64,000 nt of DNA from assembly GCA_012932295.1 (NCBI GenBank), contig JAAONU010000006.1, positions 24,640,882 through 24,704,881 of the forward strand. The letters run 5' to 3'. The translations under genes were made by a program, and so were the position numbers. Below the pieces are notes generated by a model that worked only from the letters and a program-made list of their open reading frames with translations, was not told the DNA's origin and did not search any database. Source of the stretch: Cyclina sinensis. Its lineage: Eukaryota; Mollusca; Bivalvia; Venerida; Veneridae. Positions 1-10,472 of this stretch are shown one piece after another (the stretch's first letter is position 1; every line of letters begins with the position of its first letter).

Positions 1-748
1 GTGTTAATGCAATAGTTATTGAACTTCTTATTTCAATTATAAGTCAAGTTTGTCAGTTGTTAAACAGTATTTGTACTTGGATTTTTCACAGTTATTTTCA
101 AGGTCATTCCTTACTGAAATAAGACTTATAATGGCAAAGGTCACAACAAGTGTTAAAACTCTTATAGATTCTAAAGATCTCATGTTAACTGTTTTCATTT
201 TTTTACCTCTTTTTTTAAGAAAAGTGTAAATGTGAATGGACAGTGAGTCTTTTTTCTTAGTGGTTATAAATGATTATATAGTGCAAATGTCAATTGTTGA
301 AGAAGTGAAAAAAAAGCATTCCTTCAAGTTTCAAAAATGATTAAAAAAACTGTCAGATTTTATATGGTACTGACACATGTCCATTCTCAGCCTGTTCTTA
401 GTCTTAACAATGTAAATGGCAAATGTTGAATTTTGTATAACATGTATTTGTATATTTCTTTAGTATTTACTGCCAGTGTTTGAATTTTTAGTATTTATAA
501 TGATATCTGTATTGTATTTTTAATACAGGGAGAGATATGTGTTACTTAAATTATATTTTTAACCAGTGTTATTCATTGTGATTTTTTATGTAATGATACA
601 ATCTATTGTCGATAAAATTTTTCATATTTTTTTGAATTGACTGAATAAATAATTTCAGATCTGTGTCAAATTATGTTTAACATATATTTCAGGGGGGCAT
701 ATAAAAGGTCAAATCCCAGTACCATTTTTGTTAGAAGATATCATTTTC
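1..748. other. AT-rich non-coding stretch
   Basis: Very AT-rich sequence without a supportable reading frame, splice-flanked exon or clear repeat boundary. It may be intergenic or the tail of a neighbouring transcription unit. I see no gene in it. Confidence 0.5.
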
Positions 749-977
749 TTAACCCATTAGTGCCTATTGTCTTCAAAATTAGACATAGGCAAACAGTGCA
801 GACCAACATCAGACGCCACAGTATGCAGTGCCTTATCTGGGTCTTCACTGTTTACATAAAGGACTTGCCTCTCTAAATAGAACAAAATTGAAAATTTATA
901 CCAGAAACCCTTTTAACTGAAAATGGACTTGTCCAACTGACAAAGATGTCATAATCCATAAGGCATAAATAGGTTAA
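749..977. mobile_element. MITE with TTAA ends (copy 1)
   Basis: A 229-bp non-coding element starting TTAA-CCCATTAGTGCCTA and ending TAGGCATAAATAGG-TTAA. The termini are imperfect inverted repeats and TTAA stands at both ends, as expected for piggyBac-type target duplication. A second, diverged copy of the same length and interior lies at 26552-26782, which supports a mobile, non-autonomous element. No transposase is present. Confidence 0.75.
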
Positions 978-1480
978 GGAGGATTGGAGTATTGTACTGA
1001 CCCTCATAGGAATGATGGTCAGGTTAACTTCCTGCCTCATATGCCGATTAGACGGGTTCAAACTCAACTAAACCAAATTAAACCAAACCAAAGGACAACT
1101 CGGTCTTATTTTCTTTAATATTTGAACAGTAATTCATTGATAGAATGGGCGTTTTTATTTTGCATGCCACACACTGTGACTGTATCCAGTCTGGAACATA
1201 AACTGTACCTGGTTACAATACAAACAGGGGTATACGATAAATATCAGTAAACATTATCTATTCTTGGATTTAAATCATGAAATTTTTTTCCAGTCATTCC
1301 AAGCTTAGTTGTGGCACTATTTTCATGAGCATCATATATTTTACAACTTTTCATATTAAAACAGATGATCTCTGGTAGCTTTGGTAAGTTAGAGTTTTGT
1401 TAAATTAGCATAAACTAACCTAAACACGCATAAATTCTGTCTTCATTACACTTTAAACCAACCCTACATTAGCTTTTTTT
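978..1480. other. Non-coding stretch
   Basis: No exon, RNA gene or clear repeat boundary is visible. It contains a short 'aaccaaa' simple run near 1070-1090 and is otherwise unremarkable AT-rich sequence. Confidence 0.4.
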
Positions 1481-1482
1481 TA

Positions 1483-2575
1483 AGCTCACCAGAGCAAGTA
1501 CTATTGTGATTACTCACCATCTGGCATCTGTCCGGCATCTGTTCCAATTTTCTTGTGAAAAACTGCTTGGTTAAATTTGATAAAACTGCACAGGAAAGTT
1601 TCTCTGATGGTTCTCATTCAGATTTGTTCAAACAATTCCATTCCATGCGGAACTCTGGTTGCCATGGTAACCAATAGAAAAAACTTTAAAAATCTTCTTG
1701 TCAGAAACCACAAGGGCTAGAGCTTAGATATTTGGAGTGCAGCATTGTCTAGATAAACTCTACCAAATTTGTTTAAATCATGGCCCCAGGGTCAATAATG
1801 ACCCCACCCTGGGGGTCATTTGATTTTACATATACTTATGTAGAAAAAATTTCTTGTCTGAAACTGCAGAGCTTAGAGTTTAGATAAGTGGTGTTCAATT
1901 GTCTAGTGGACCTTTAAAAAGTTTGACCGTTCACTTATGTTATGGTCAAGGTAATCGAGGCTGAAAATAGATTTTCATACTTCTCCCCATTGAGTCTTCA
2001 TTTACTGAATGATATATTAGATATCTGATATGTAGGTAACTTGCAAGGACCCTTGCCCTTTGGTGGGGCCTGAGGTCACTGCAGTCAATTTCAAGGTCAC
2101 TGAGCCTACAGTAGATTTTTTCTTCTTTACCTGTTAGAGCCATCATTTATTGACAAATATCATAGATATTTGGTTTGCAGGTTCCTTACATGGACATCTA
2201 CCATTAGGTGTGTTTTGAGGTCAATGGATCAAGGTCAATTTCACTGATGCTAATACGTTTGCGCGAAATTTTATCCAAGCGAATTTAAATGATTTCACAG
2301 TAATAGGTTTTTCAACTTCCTGTCATAGAGCCGTTATTGACTGATATTTTAGATGTTTGGTTTTAAGGAACCTTCCATCAACCTCTACCATTCATGTTGG
2401 GTCAAGGTGGTTAAGGTCATGAAGGCTAAAAATATATTTTTCTTTGTTTGTTATGGAGCCTTCATTTATTGACCAGTATCACATATAATTGGTATGTAGG
2501 TACCTTGCATAGACCTCTACCACTGGTGATGGTTTTAGATCACTGATATTAAGGTCAAGGTCACAGATGTTAAAA
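1483..2575. repeat. Bivalve-type interspersed repeat with internal ~150-bp units
   Basis: It begins 'aagctcaccagagcaagtac', a start I recognise from dispersed repeats in bivalve genomes. From about 1980 a degenerate motif recurs: 'gagcc(t/a)tcatttattgac', then 'ggtatgtaggtacctt', then 'cctctaccatt', then 'ggtcaaggtcac'. It is seen at about 1990, 2140, 2325 and 2455, a spacing near 150 bp. Stops occur in all frames, so I infer an old, non-coding repeat. Confidence 0.6.
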
Positions 2576-2585
2576 ACAGATTTTT

Positions 2586-3720
2586 ATGCTCCCCGAAAGG
2601 AGAGCATATAGTTGCTGCCTTGTCCATCTGTCTGTCACTCTCGTGTCTGGAGAAAATCTTGAAAAGTATTGAAGGAATTTGATTTGACTTAATGCATTGA
2701 TAGAGACCAGTGAGAGGAAGAGCAAATGTCCAAGAACAATAATTCTACCTTGTATAATTTTGTTAAATATCTCCCTTAAATTAATAATGCTTGTCCGGAA
2801 TATAACTCCTAAAATGTCCATGTTATCTCATTGAAACTTCACACAGTTATAGAGACTAGTCAGAGGAAGTGCAGTGTCAAAGAACCATAACTCTATTTTA
2901 CTTAGTTTTTAATTATCTCCCTTTATCATAGGTAATAATGCTTGTCTGGATATTAATTTGAAAAGTATTGAAGGATTTTGATTAAAACTTCACACAGTCA
3001 TAGATACTAGTGAGTGAAAGTGCACTGTTTATTTACTATATGTCTACCTTGCTTAATTTTTTAATTATCTCCCTTAATGATACTTAAAATGTTTAATAAT
3101 GCTTGTCTGGAGTAAAACTTCTAAACTATCAACGATATCACATTAGAACTCCACATAGCTATAGAGACTAGTGAGAGGAAGTGAGTATCAAAGAACCATA
3201 ACACTACGTTACTTAGTTTATGTATTATCTCCCTTTATGGTACTTAATTATGCTTGTCCGGAGAATAACTTCAAAACTATTTAAGGAATTTTATTAAAAC
3301 TTCACACAGTGATAGAGAACAGTGAGAGGAAATGCAGTGTTTATGAATGTTAATTCTAACTTGCTTATTTTTTTAATAATCTCCCTTAATGATAATTACA
3401 AAAGTTAAATAATGCTTGTATGGAGTGTAACTTCTAAAGTATCAATGATATCTCATTATATCTTCACACAGTTATAGAGACTAGTGAGTAAAAGTGCAAT
3501 GTTAAAAAAACCGTCACTCTGCATTACTTCGTTTTTTTTAATTATCTCCCTTTATGACACCTATAATAATGCTTGTTGGGAAAATAACTTGAAAAGTATT
3601 GAAGAAAATTGAATAAAACTTCCCACAGTTATAAAGACCAATGAGAAGAAGTGCAGTGTTAAAGAACCTTCACTTAACATCAGTTATTTTTTTTGATTAG
3701 CTCCCTTTATAAAACTTAAT
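2586..3720. repeat. Tandem array, ~155-bp monomer
   Basis: It opens with 'atgctccccgaaaggagagc', another bivalve dispersed-repeat start. The block 'ttcacacagttatagagac', then 'tagtgagaggaagtgcag', then 'aattatctccctttat', then 'aataatgcttgtccgga' repeats about seven times. Copies of 'tagaga.(c)agtgag' lie near 2703, 2854, 3003, 3166, 3314, 3475 and 3634. Monomers differ by substitutions and small indels. It is not coding. Confidence 0.75.
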
Positions 3721-4078
3721 ATAGCAATCCCAATCGATAGATAAATCAATGGCTTATCAGCTGGAGAATCCTGGAGAACAACACTGATTGTATGAAGTGC
3801 AGGTCTACCTTTTACACCTGCCAGCCAAGTACTGGACACCTCTTGTTGTGATTATAAAATTCTGTCAAACATTCACAGATTAAACAAGTAGCAGGTAAAC
3901 TTTGCAATAAATCAACTGTCCTTACAAATGTGGTTTTTTTTTCTATAAATACTCAAATATGTTTCATCATGGTTATCCTTACTATAACTCACAGGTACTT
4001 GGAACATACTATTTTTAATGTTCTATATAGGCTATATACTATAATAGTCTTATTATAGTATATCGCTCACGTGAGTAC
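3721..4078. other. Non-coding spacer
   Basis: AT-rich sequence between the 155-bp array and the 45-bp minisatellite. It contains a small inverted pair, 'ctatatactataatagtc' and 'attatagtatat', near 4030-4063. No gene is visible. Confidence 0.4.
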
Positions 4079-4095
4079 CATTGCTACTGTCGTAC

Positions 4096-4390
4096 TGCTA
4101 CTGTCAACTTCACGTTTTAGTTTACTGCTACTGCTCGTACTGCTACCGCCAACTTCACGTTTTAGTTTACTGCTACTGCTCGTACTGCTACTGCCAACTT
4201 CACGTTTTAGTTTACTGCTACTGCTCGTACTGCTACTGCCAACTTCACGTTTTTGTTTACTGCTACTGCTCGTACTCTACTGCCAACTTCACGTTTTAGT
4301 TTTCTGCTACTGCTCGTACTGCTACTGCTACACGTTTGATTTAAATTCTACTGCCAACTGCTACTGCTTACTGCTACTGCCAACTTCCTA
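4096..4390. repeat. 45-bp minisatellite
   Basis: Five nearly identical units of 45 bp start at 4096, 4141, 4186, 4231 and 4276 (the last lacks one base), followed by a degenerate tail of 'tactgctactgcc' pieces to about 4390. Each unit is built from the words 'tgctactgccaacttcacg' and 'ttttagtttactgctactgc'. Because 45 is divisible by three, open frames run through it, but these are repeat artefacts. Confidence 0.9.
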
Positions 4391-4399
4391 TTAGTTAGT

Positions 4400-4710
4400 A
4401 TGACATGTGTTTATTATGCAGACATTTAGTTAACGATCATTAAATTAAGGTGTCATAAGTAAATCAATCAATCAATCAATCAATCAATCGATCGATCGAT
4501 CAATAAATAAATTAATAAGTGATTAAGTAAATAAGCCTTTGTTTTCATTTCAGATGCCAGAAGAACTCGTGAATCTATTGTTGAATCTATAACTGAATTT
4601 CAGTTTGTTTTGTAATGTTTGTTTGTGGTTGCTTATCTTAGTGTTTTACATAATATGGAGTTCTGAGTTTTATTTTATTAGTTTCAAAATAAAAAGTCAT
4701 TGAAATTTCA
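4400..4710 (+). pseudogene. 3' remnant of a third copy of the tandem small gene
   Basis: The segment 'gtttattatgcagacattta' to 'aacgatcattaaatta' is followed by a spliced-exon start (cag at 4551-4553, then ATGCCAGAAGAA) and an AATAAA at 4688-4693. It aligns with the last intron and 3' non-coding exon of the downstream copy (6943-7205) and with the exon at 10030. None of the four coding exons is found upstream, where the 45-bp minisatellite now sits. I read it as the surviving 3' end of a truncated duplicate. Confidence 0.65.
4461..4504. repeat. (AATC)n microsatellite
   Basis: Simple tetranucleotide run of aatc, turning into atcg repeats. It lies in the position of the last intron of the truncated third copy of the duplicated small gene. 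The (AAAT)n run at 7001-7028 sits at the equivalent place in the next copy. Confidence 0.9.
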
Positions 4711-5188
4711 ATTATGTCTTTGTTGTCCTGTTTGGGGTCCTGCTTGTTGTCAATTTAAATTCAAATCCTCCAACCAGATCTTTATATAACTGTCCCCTGG
4801 CTGGCTCAAAGTGTAAAGACTAAGATTTTTATCAACAGTCCAAATACTGACACTTTGCATTTCATTTAAACTTCTAACAATTTACTAACAGATTTTCAAG
4901 CAGCATTTTCAGGCGTGACTCTTGTGCGCTTGAGACGTTTTCTAGGCAGAGTTGAATAAAGTTTATGTAAACTCAGATCGTATCATTTATGGATGTGCTG
5001 TAAAGGACTGAGAGCAAAGACACTCTCCAGAAAAGTCTATTAAAGTGAACTTCACCCACTTGAACAGATGGGAATTTGATGTGCTTTTCTACACGCTTCT
5101 GGGAAATAGTCCGAAAAGTTGCGGCCGTCGTTTCTACGTTATTCGGATTCCCTTTGTTCTTGTCGTAAATTTAACAAAGTCGACGTCC

Positions 5189-5196
5189 TGACGTCA
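5189..5196. promoter_or_regulatory. Palindromic CRE (TGACGTCA), copy A promoter
   Basis: Perfect 8-bp cAMP-response element, with a half site TGACG six bases further on (5202-5206) and a TATA-like TTTATAAG at 5217-5224. The same arrangement occurs in copy B at 7656-7663. Conservation in a block of about 110 bp of near-identity upstream of both copies suggests a real proximal promoter. Function is inferred from the known CREB binding site only. Confidence 0.5.
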
Positions 5197-5216
5197 TTAT
5201 CTGACGTTTTGCATGG

Positions 5217-5224
5217 TTTATAAG
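5217..5224 (+). promoter_or_regulatory. TATA-like box, copy A
   Basis: TTTATAAG lies 21 bases downstream of the palindromic CRE. The same word is found about 2.57 kb downstream in copy B (about 7783-7790). A transcript beginning about 30 bases downstream would run into the 5' leader before the exon at 5528. Confidence 0.4.
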
Positions 5225-5527
5225 TTTTAAGCAGGCGTGTAACGAAAAGGTAGATATTTATTACTTACCTTTACTAAAATTCGCAAAGCAGTAAACGAAA
5301 TTTTTCATGAGGACATCACAATAATGATAATGTGAACGCTTTGTTTTATTTTAAATCAACGACGACTGAATTGAGAATCTTGGTCAGATGTACTTAAAAC
5401 AAAAACGCAATTTGTAAACTCGAAAAGAAGAAATTTTGACTGATAGAAACAATAATATTACACTTTAATTATACAACAATTTTGTAAAGTTGACGATAAA
5501 ACAGACGTACACTTTTTCAATTTACAG

Positions 5528-7205
5528 TGGGCAAAGTTCCGCAATCGATTTCGGCAGAGGTTTTATTCACGTAGAGGACGGTCACTAGATCAGACGACAT
5601 TGCACAATGAGACTGGAAATAAGGACATGGTGATTACAAGGATATCATATGCGTCTACACTCTTGGACAAATTAGGTTTGTATATACGCGAGGAAAATAA
5701 ATTGATGAAAAAAAAAAATTAAAAGGGCGCTTCAGTTAAGACAAATTATTTTGACAAAAGATTTCTTTTAAATGTCTTTGTGTCTTTTAAATTTCTTAAA
5801 GTAATGTTGACGATAATGATGATATAAGATCTTGTTATGCTTGCATTGTTTTTTACAGGTGCCTATATTAATAAGGTTTATAATAATGATAATCATAACA
5901 ATAATAATGAAAGTGATAATAATAATATTTGATAATGTTGATTTCAACATCGTCATCACCACACCAATTTCTTCGTTTAGTTCATCAACTTCATTTCTTG
6001 AAGCCGATTTCTTTGTAAAGCCAAACAAATTAAAAAGTAAGTATATTGCTTTTTCTTTACAGTTGAAGACTATGTGTCAGGTATCATAACTACAGCGGCA
6101 CAGTCTTTGATGGACGAAGCACAACAGTCCATTGGAAACGCAACAATCATTTCAGTTAAGCCAGCAAAGGACAGTATCTCTTTGTCTTCCAGTATAATCA
6201 GCCGTAAGTAAAAACGGGAAAAATTCCCGTCTCCCCTGCTTTACCTCATCCCTGTATTTTTTTACAAACAGTAAAAATAGTTTATGTAATAACGATTACA
6301 GACCTCCATATACTAGTACCTCACGTACAAATCAGAACAAACATAATAATAATGTTATGAACTCCATTTAAATTGTGCATGTATACCATTGTTCTACAGT
6401 ACAAGATGATACTGTTTGCAAAAGTAACATAAATGTTTGATACCAGTTTATGTTCGTATTGATTCTATTTTTAGAAATAGCCGATGCTGTCGTGACAGAA
6501 AGCCTGAGACAAATTGCAATGGAAGCTGACACAAACCAGTCTGCACACGGTGCAACCATGCCAAAAACTGTGAATGAATTTATCGGTAGGTACAATTTTG
6601 TAGTTACAGATACTAACATATCCGAGACCTTTGATCCTGTTTTCATTTGTTCGTTACATCCACGCCAGTTTGATGGAGGAAAACAATTTCAACTATGAAA
6701 CAGACTCATAAGAAAATTCAAATCAGACATTCCTTGTGGAAAAACTCGAGGGAAAATGTTAACATGTTGTGTAACAAGTTGTGATTATCTTTATAGAAAT
6801 GCTTGGAATAACCAATGCAGCGGAAGCTAACGCAGGCCTTCCACCAGTCAGTGACTAAAGGTAAGAACATGTTTCTATTAAAAGTCTTGTAAATAAGATG
6901 TCAAAACCATCATAATGATAAAAAATATAGTCAAGCATATTATAATGTAATGTGTTTCTTATGCAGAAGTTTAGTTAACGATCATTAAATTACGGTCTTG
7001 TAAATAAATAAATAAATAAATAAATAAAGCTTTGTTTTCATTTCAGATGCCAGAAGACGTCGCCAGCCTATTATTGAATCTATAACTCAATTTAATTTTT
7101 TTGTGTTTGTAATGTATGTTTGTGATTATTTCTCACAGTGTTTTACAATATATGGAGTTCTGAGTTTTATTTTAGAAGTTTCAAAATAAAACATCATCGA
7201 AACTT
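5528..7205 (+). CDS. Small AKAP-like helical protein, tandem copy A
   Basis: Five exons: 5528-5675, 6063-6203, 6475-6585, 6797-6860 and a 3' non-coding exon from 7047 with AATAAA at 7185-7190. All junctions are GT-AG and in phase; the stop is at 6856-6858. The first in-frame ATG (5627) gives 120 residues starting MVITRISYASTLLDKL. Helix 1 (VEDYVSGIITTAAQSL) and helix 2 (SIISQIADAVVTESLRQIA) both have hydrophobic residues at the i, +3, +4, +7, +8, +11 positions of the published AKAP/PKA-regulatory-subunit binding consensus. The tail ends LPPVSD. No signal peptide or membrane segment is seen. The frame stays open 33 codons upstream of the ATG (WAKFRNRFRQRF..., strongly basic), so the true N-terminus may come from an unseen exon. 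I do not recognise an exact family; PKA anchoring is an inference from the helix pattern. Confidence 0.72.
7001..7028. repeat. (AAAT)n microsatellite
   Basis: Seven tandem taaa units in the last intron of copy A, equivalent in position to the (AATC)n run at 4461-4504. Confidence 0.9.
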
Positions 7206-7655
7206 CAATTATGTCTTTGTTGTCTTGCTTTGCATCCTGCTTGGTGTGAATTCAAATTCAAATTCTCAAACCATATTTTTATATCACTGTCCCCTGGCTG
7301 GCTGTTAAGACTCAGATTTAAATCAAGAATCGAAATACTGACACCTTGCATTTCAGTTAAACTTCTAACAATTTACTAGCAGGTTCTTAAGAATGAGCTG
7401 GAAACACTGTCTTGGCAGAGTTGAATAAAAGTTTATGTAAATTCAGATCGTATCATTTATGGATTTGCTGTAAAGGACAACGAGCAGAGACACTCTCCAG
7501 AAAAGATATAAGCTACCTGCTTAAACAGATGAGGATTTGGTGTGCTTTTCTACGCGCTTCTGGGAAATACTAGTAGTCAGAAAAGTTGCGGCCGTCGTTG
7601 CTACGTTATTCGGATTCCCTTTGTTTTTGTCGTAAATTTAACAAAGTCGACGTCC

Positions 7656-7663
7656 TGACGTCA
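7656..7663. promoter_or_regulatory. Palindromic CRE (TGACGTCA), copy B promoter
   Basis: Same element and flanks as at 5189-5196, followed by the half site TGACG at 7669-7673. In this copy, 99 bases (7674-7772) absent from copy A separate the CRE block from the TATA-like TTTATAAG. Confidence 0.5.
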
Positions 7664-7673
7664 TTATCTGACG

Positions 7674-7772
7674 TTGCTCAATAGTAACAAACAAATTTTT
7701 AGCGCTGAGGATAATTATAGCCGCCAGATTTAATCGCTGAGAAAAAAATATGGCCAAAGAATTTACAGGATG
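7674..7772. other. 99-bp insertion in the copy B promoter
   Basis: Aligning the two promoters, CTGACG (5201-5206 and 7668-7673) is followed directly by TTTTGCATGG in copy A (5207), but only after 99 extra bases in copy B (7773). No inverted ends or target duplication are obvious, so a deletion in copy A is equally possible. Confidence 0.65.
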
Positions 7773-8063
7773 TTTTGCATGGTTTATAAGTTTTAAGCAG
7801 GCGTGTAACGAAAGGGTAAATATTTATTACATCCCACGTTAAAATTCGCAAAGTAGTAAACGAATATTTTCACGAGGACATCACAATAATAAACGCTTAG
7901 ATTTTTTAAAATCAACCACGACTGAAATGGTGATGTTTGTCCGATGTAATTAAAACTATAATACATTTTATGAAAAAAAAGAAGAAATGTTGACTGTTCG
8001 AAATAATTATATGATAATTTTATTATCCAACATGAACATAAAACAGATGTTTTCGATTTAAAG

Positions 8064-8307
8064 TGGGCGAAGTTCCGCAATCGATTTCGGCAGAGGTTTT
8101 ATTCACGTAGAGGACGGTCACTAGATCAGACAACATTGCACAATGAGACAGGAAATAAGGACATGGTGATAACTAGGACATCTCACGCATCTACGCTCTT
8201 GGACAAATTAGGTTTGTATTTAATATGTATATGAAAGAAAAATGGGACTTATGTATAATTATGAAAAAAACTGAAAGGGTGCTTCAGTGAAAGCAAATAA
8301 TTTTGAC

Positions 8308-8344
<37 letters not shown>

Positions 8345-10160
8345 CCATTAATGCCAACCCGTGGTGGGGATATAGACATTTGTGGTGATGATGATGATGC
8401 TGATGATGATGGAAGTTGTAAAGGATAAAATAATAATTATTAAAAAAAATAATAATGATAACTGTGATGGTGATATTTTTCTTAATCATCATATTCATCA
8501 AAATTATCATCATCTCCGTCCCCGCAAAGTGTTTGACGTTTTTGGGAGATAGATAGATAGATTGACACCACACCATCCTCTTCTTCTTCAACTATTTTTA
8601 TTACAGAGAGGAGAATATTAATCAAAATGAAAGTATTGAGTCTGCATAATTTTTTCTACAGTTGAGGACTATGTGTCTTGTATCATAACTACAGCGACGC
8701 AGTCTTTGATGGACGAAGCACAACAGTCCATTGGAAACTCAACAATCATCTCAGTGAAGCCAGCCCAGGACAGTGTCTCTTTGTCTTCCAGTATAATCAG
8801 CCGTAAGTAATTATCGACAACTTCCCTCTCCCCCACCTCTATGTCGCCCCCACCCCCTCTTGTTAAAGATATTAAAACAAGTTAATACAATAACGACGTC
8901 AGTCCTCCCTTTTTCACTTGATCACTATATAGTCTCAATAATGAGGCAATCATTGCCATTTCAATAACATTGGATATGTAAGAAGTTGATGAAAGTTGTC
9001 GCAAAGGAAACATTTTCAAACGTTGAATCAAACATTTTTAATCGATTCTTTTTTCTTTTTATTCAGAAATAGCCGATGCTGTCGTGACAGAAAGCCTGAC
9101 ACAAATTGCAATGGATGCTGATACAAATCAGTCTGCACAGACTGCAGCCATGCCAAAAACAGTGAAAGAATTTATTGGTAGGCACATTTATTATGTATTT
9201 ATTCAAGTTCCTCCTGCAACCGGCATATCTACCTTATTTTGAATACTTTGATAAGTGGAGTCATTGTCTGCTTTCAGTTAATTCATTATCTTCTTGCCAC
9301 TTTCTAAGATTTTAAGACTTTTTGATGCGCAAATAAATATCATTACAACATTGAGCAACCGAGTAAGAAATTGCATTAAATAAAAACAATAAGAAAATGT
9401 AATGGCCTTGTAAAAATACGTCTCTGAATCTCGAAAGATGTATGCATATCACACTGGAGGTTTTGTTTTACAGAGATGCTTGGAATAGCCACAGAGGAAG
9501 GAGATAACAACGATCTACCACCAGTTAGTGACTAAAAGTAAGAAAATATTTCCTATAAACATTTCGTGTACAAAGTCAACTGAAAAACAAATAGACATTT
9601 AAAAAAACATTGACAAATTATCTCGACAGAAAACTATAATCGACGAGAGCTTCATAGAATATTCGTATTTTGTTTAGGTATGGTATTCAAAATATAAAAA
9701 AAAAACTTATTTGATAAATAAAAAAGATAAATCAAACATACAATCATGACATCGAAAAATAACACTAAAGTCTGATATACAATCTTAAAGTTAAAATGTC
9801 GTTTTGAAACTGAAATAAAAAGAAATAAACTGACGAATGCCATAAACCAAGGATTAACTCTACACTGTTAAGTGCAGAGAAGGGGGTGGGGGAGATGGCA
9901 GAGCTGAGCAATATACGGAATAAAACTTCTAGCATATTTGCCTCTTTTGTTTCTTTTTATATATACTTTCGTGGCAAGTATGAATTGGAAAAATGATTTC
10001 TAGTAAATAAACCTTTCTTTTGATTTCAGATGCCAGAAGAAGTCGCCAGTCCTTGTTTGTTATCAACTGAATTTGTGATTTTTATGTGAGTGTTTTACTA
10101 ATTTATGGAGTTCTGAGATTTATTTTAGAAGTTTTGAAAATAGAAATCATCGAAACTTCA
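8064..10160 (+). CDS. Small AKAP-like helical protein, tandem copy B
   Basis: Exons 8064-8211, 8662-8802, 9067-9177 and 9474-9537 (stop 9533-9535), plus a 3' non-coding exon from 10030. The first four have the same coding lengths (148, 141, 111 and 62 nt to the stop) and phases as copy A. From the ATG at 8163 the product has 120 residues: MVITRTSHASTLLDKL, then VEDYVSCIITTATQSL, then SIISQIADAVVTESLTQIA, ending LPPVSD. Most base differences between the copies in exons 1-3 are synonymous or conservative, which indicates both are kept functional. The polyadenylation word AATAAA of the other copies is degraded here (aatagaaa). The copy carries its own CRE promoter block. Confidence 0.72.
8309..8343. 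repeat. (ATCT)n microsatellite
   Basis: Run of tcta units in intron 1 of copy B. An inverted partner, (AGAT)n, lies at 8547-8561 in the same intron. The segment between them, rich in GATGAT and AATAAT, is not recognisable in copy A. Confidence 0.9.
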
Positions 10161-10472
10161 AATAGATATCTTTTTTTGTTTGCTTGTCATGATTCGAATT
10201 CAATACACCCCAAACAGAATACGCCGTGTGTTTTGTGAGAAACGACAGCATTGCAGCCTAACCTGTTAGATTATCATACTGACAGACTTTCTGTCACGTA
10301 TAATTAAGTCTTCTCGATTAACGTATAGACTTTCAAAATGAGTCTTTAACATAGCACGGACTTTATGAGTATTTAAATAACTAAACTGAGGGCGATTAAG
10401 CACAAGTCTGTGTGTGAGATGTTTAATTGTAATATCATGCAAATCAGGACACTTTATAACTAAAATTTCTCC

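Noticed and set aside
4071..4394. 107- and 72-codon plus-strand frames
   Set aside because: Translation of the 45-bp minisatellite in two frames; purely periodic.
5768..6028. 86-codon minus-strand and 85-codon plus-strand frames
   Set aside because: They lie over an ATA/ATG-rich low-complexity part of intron 1 of the small gene.
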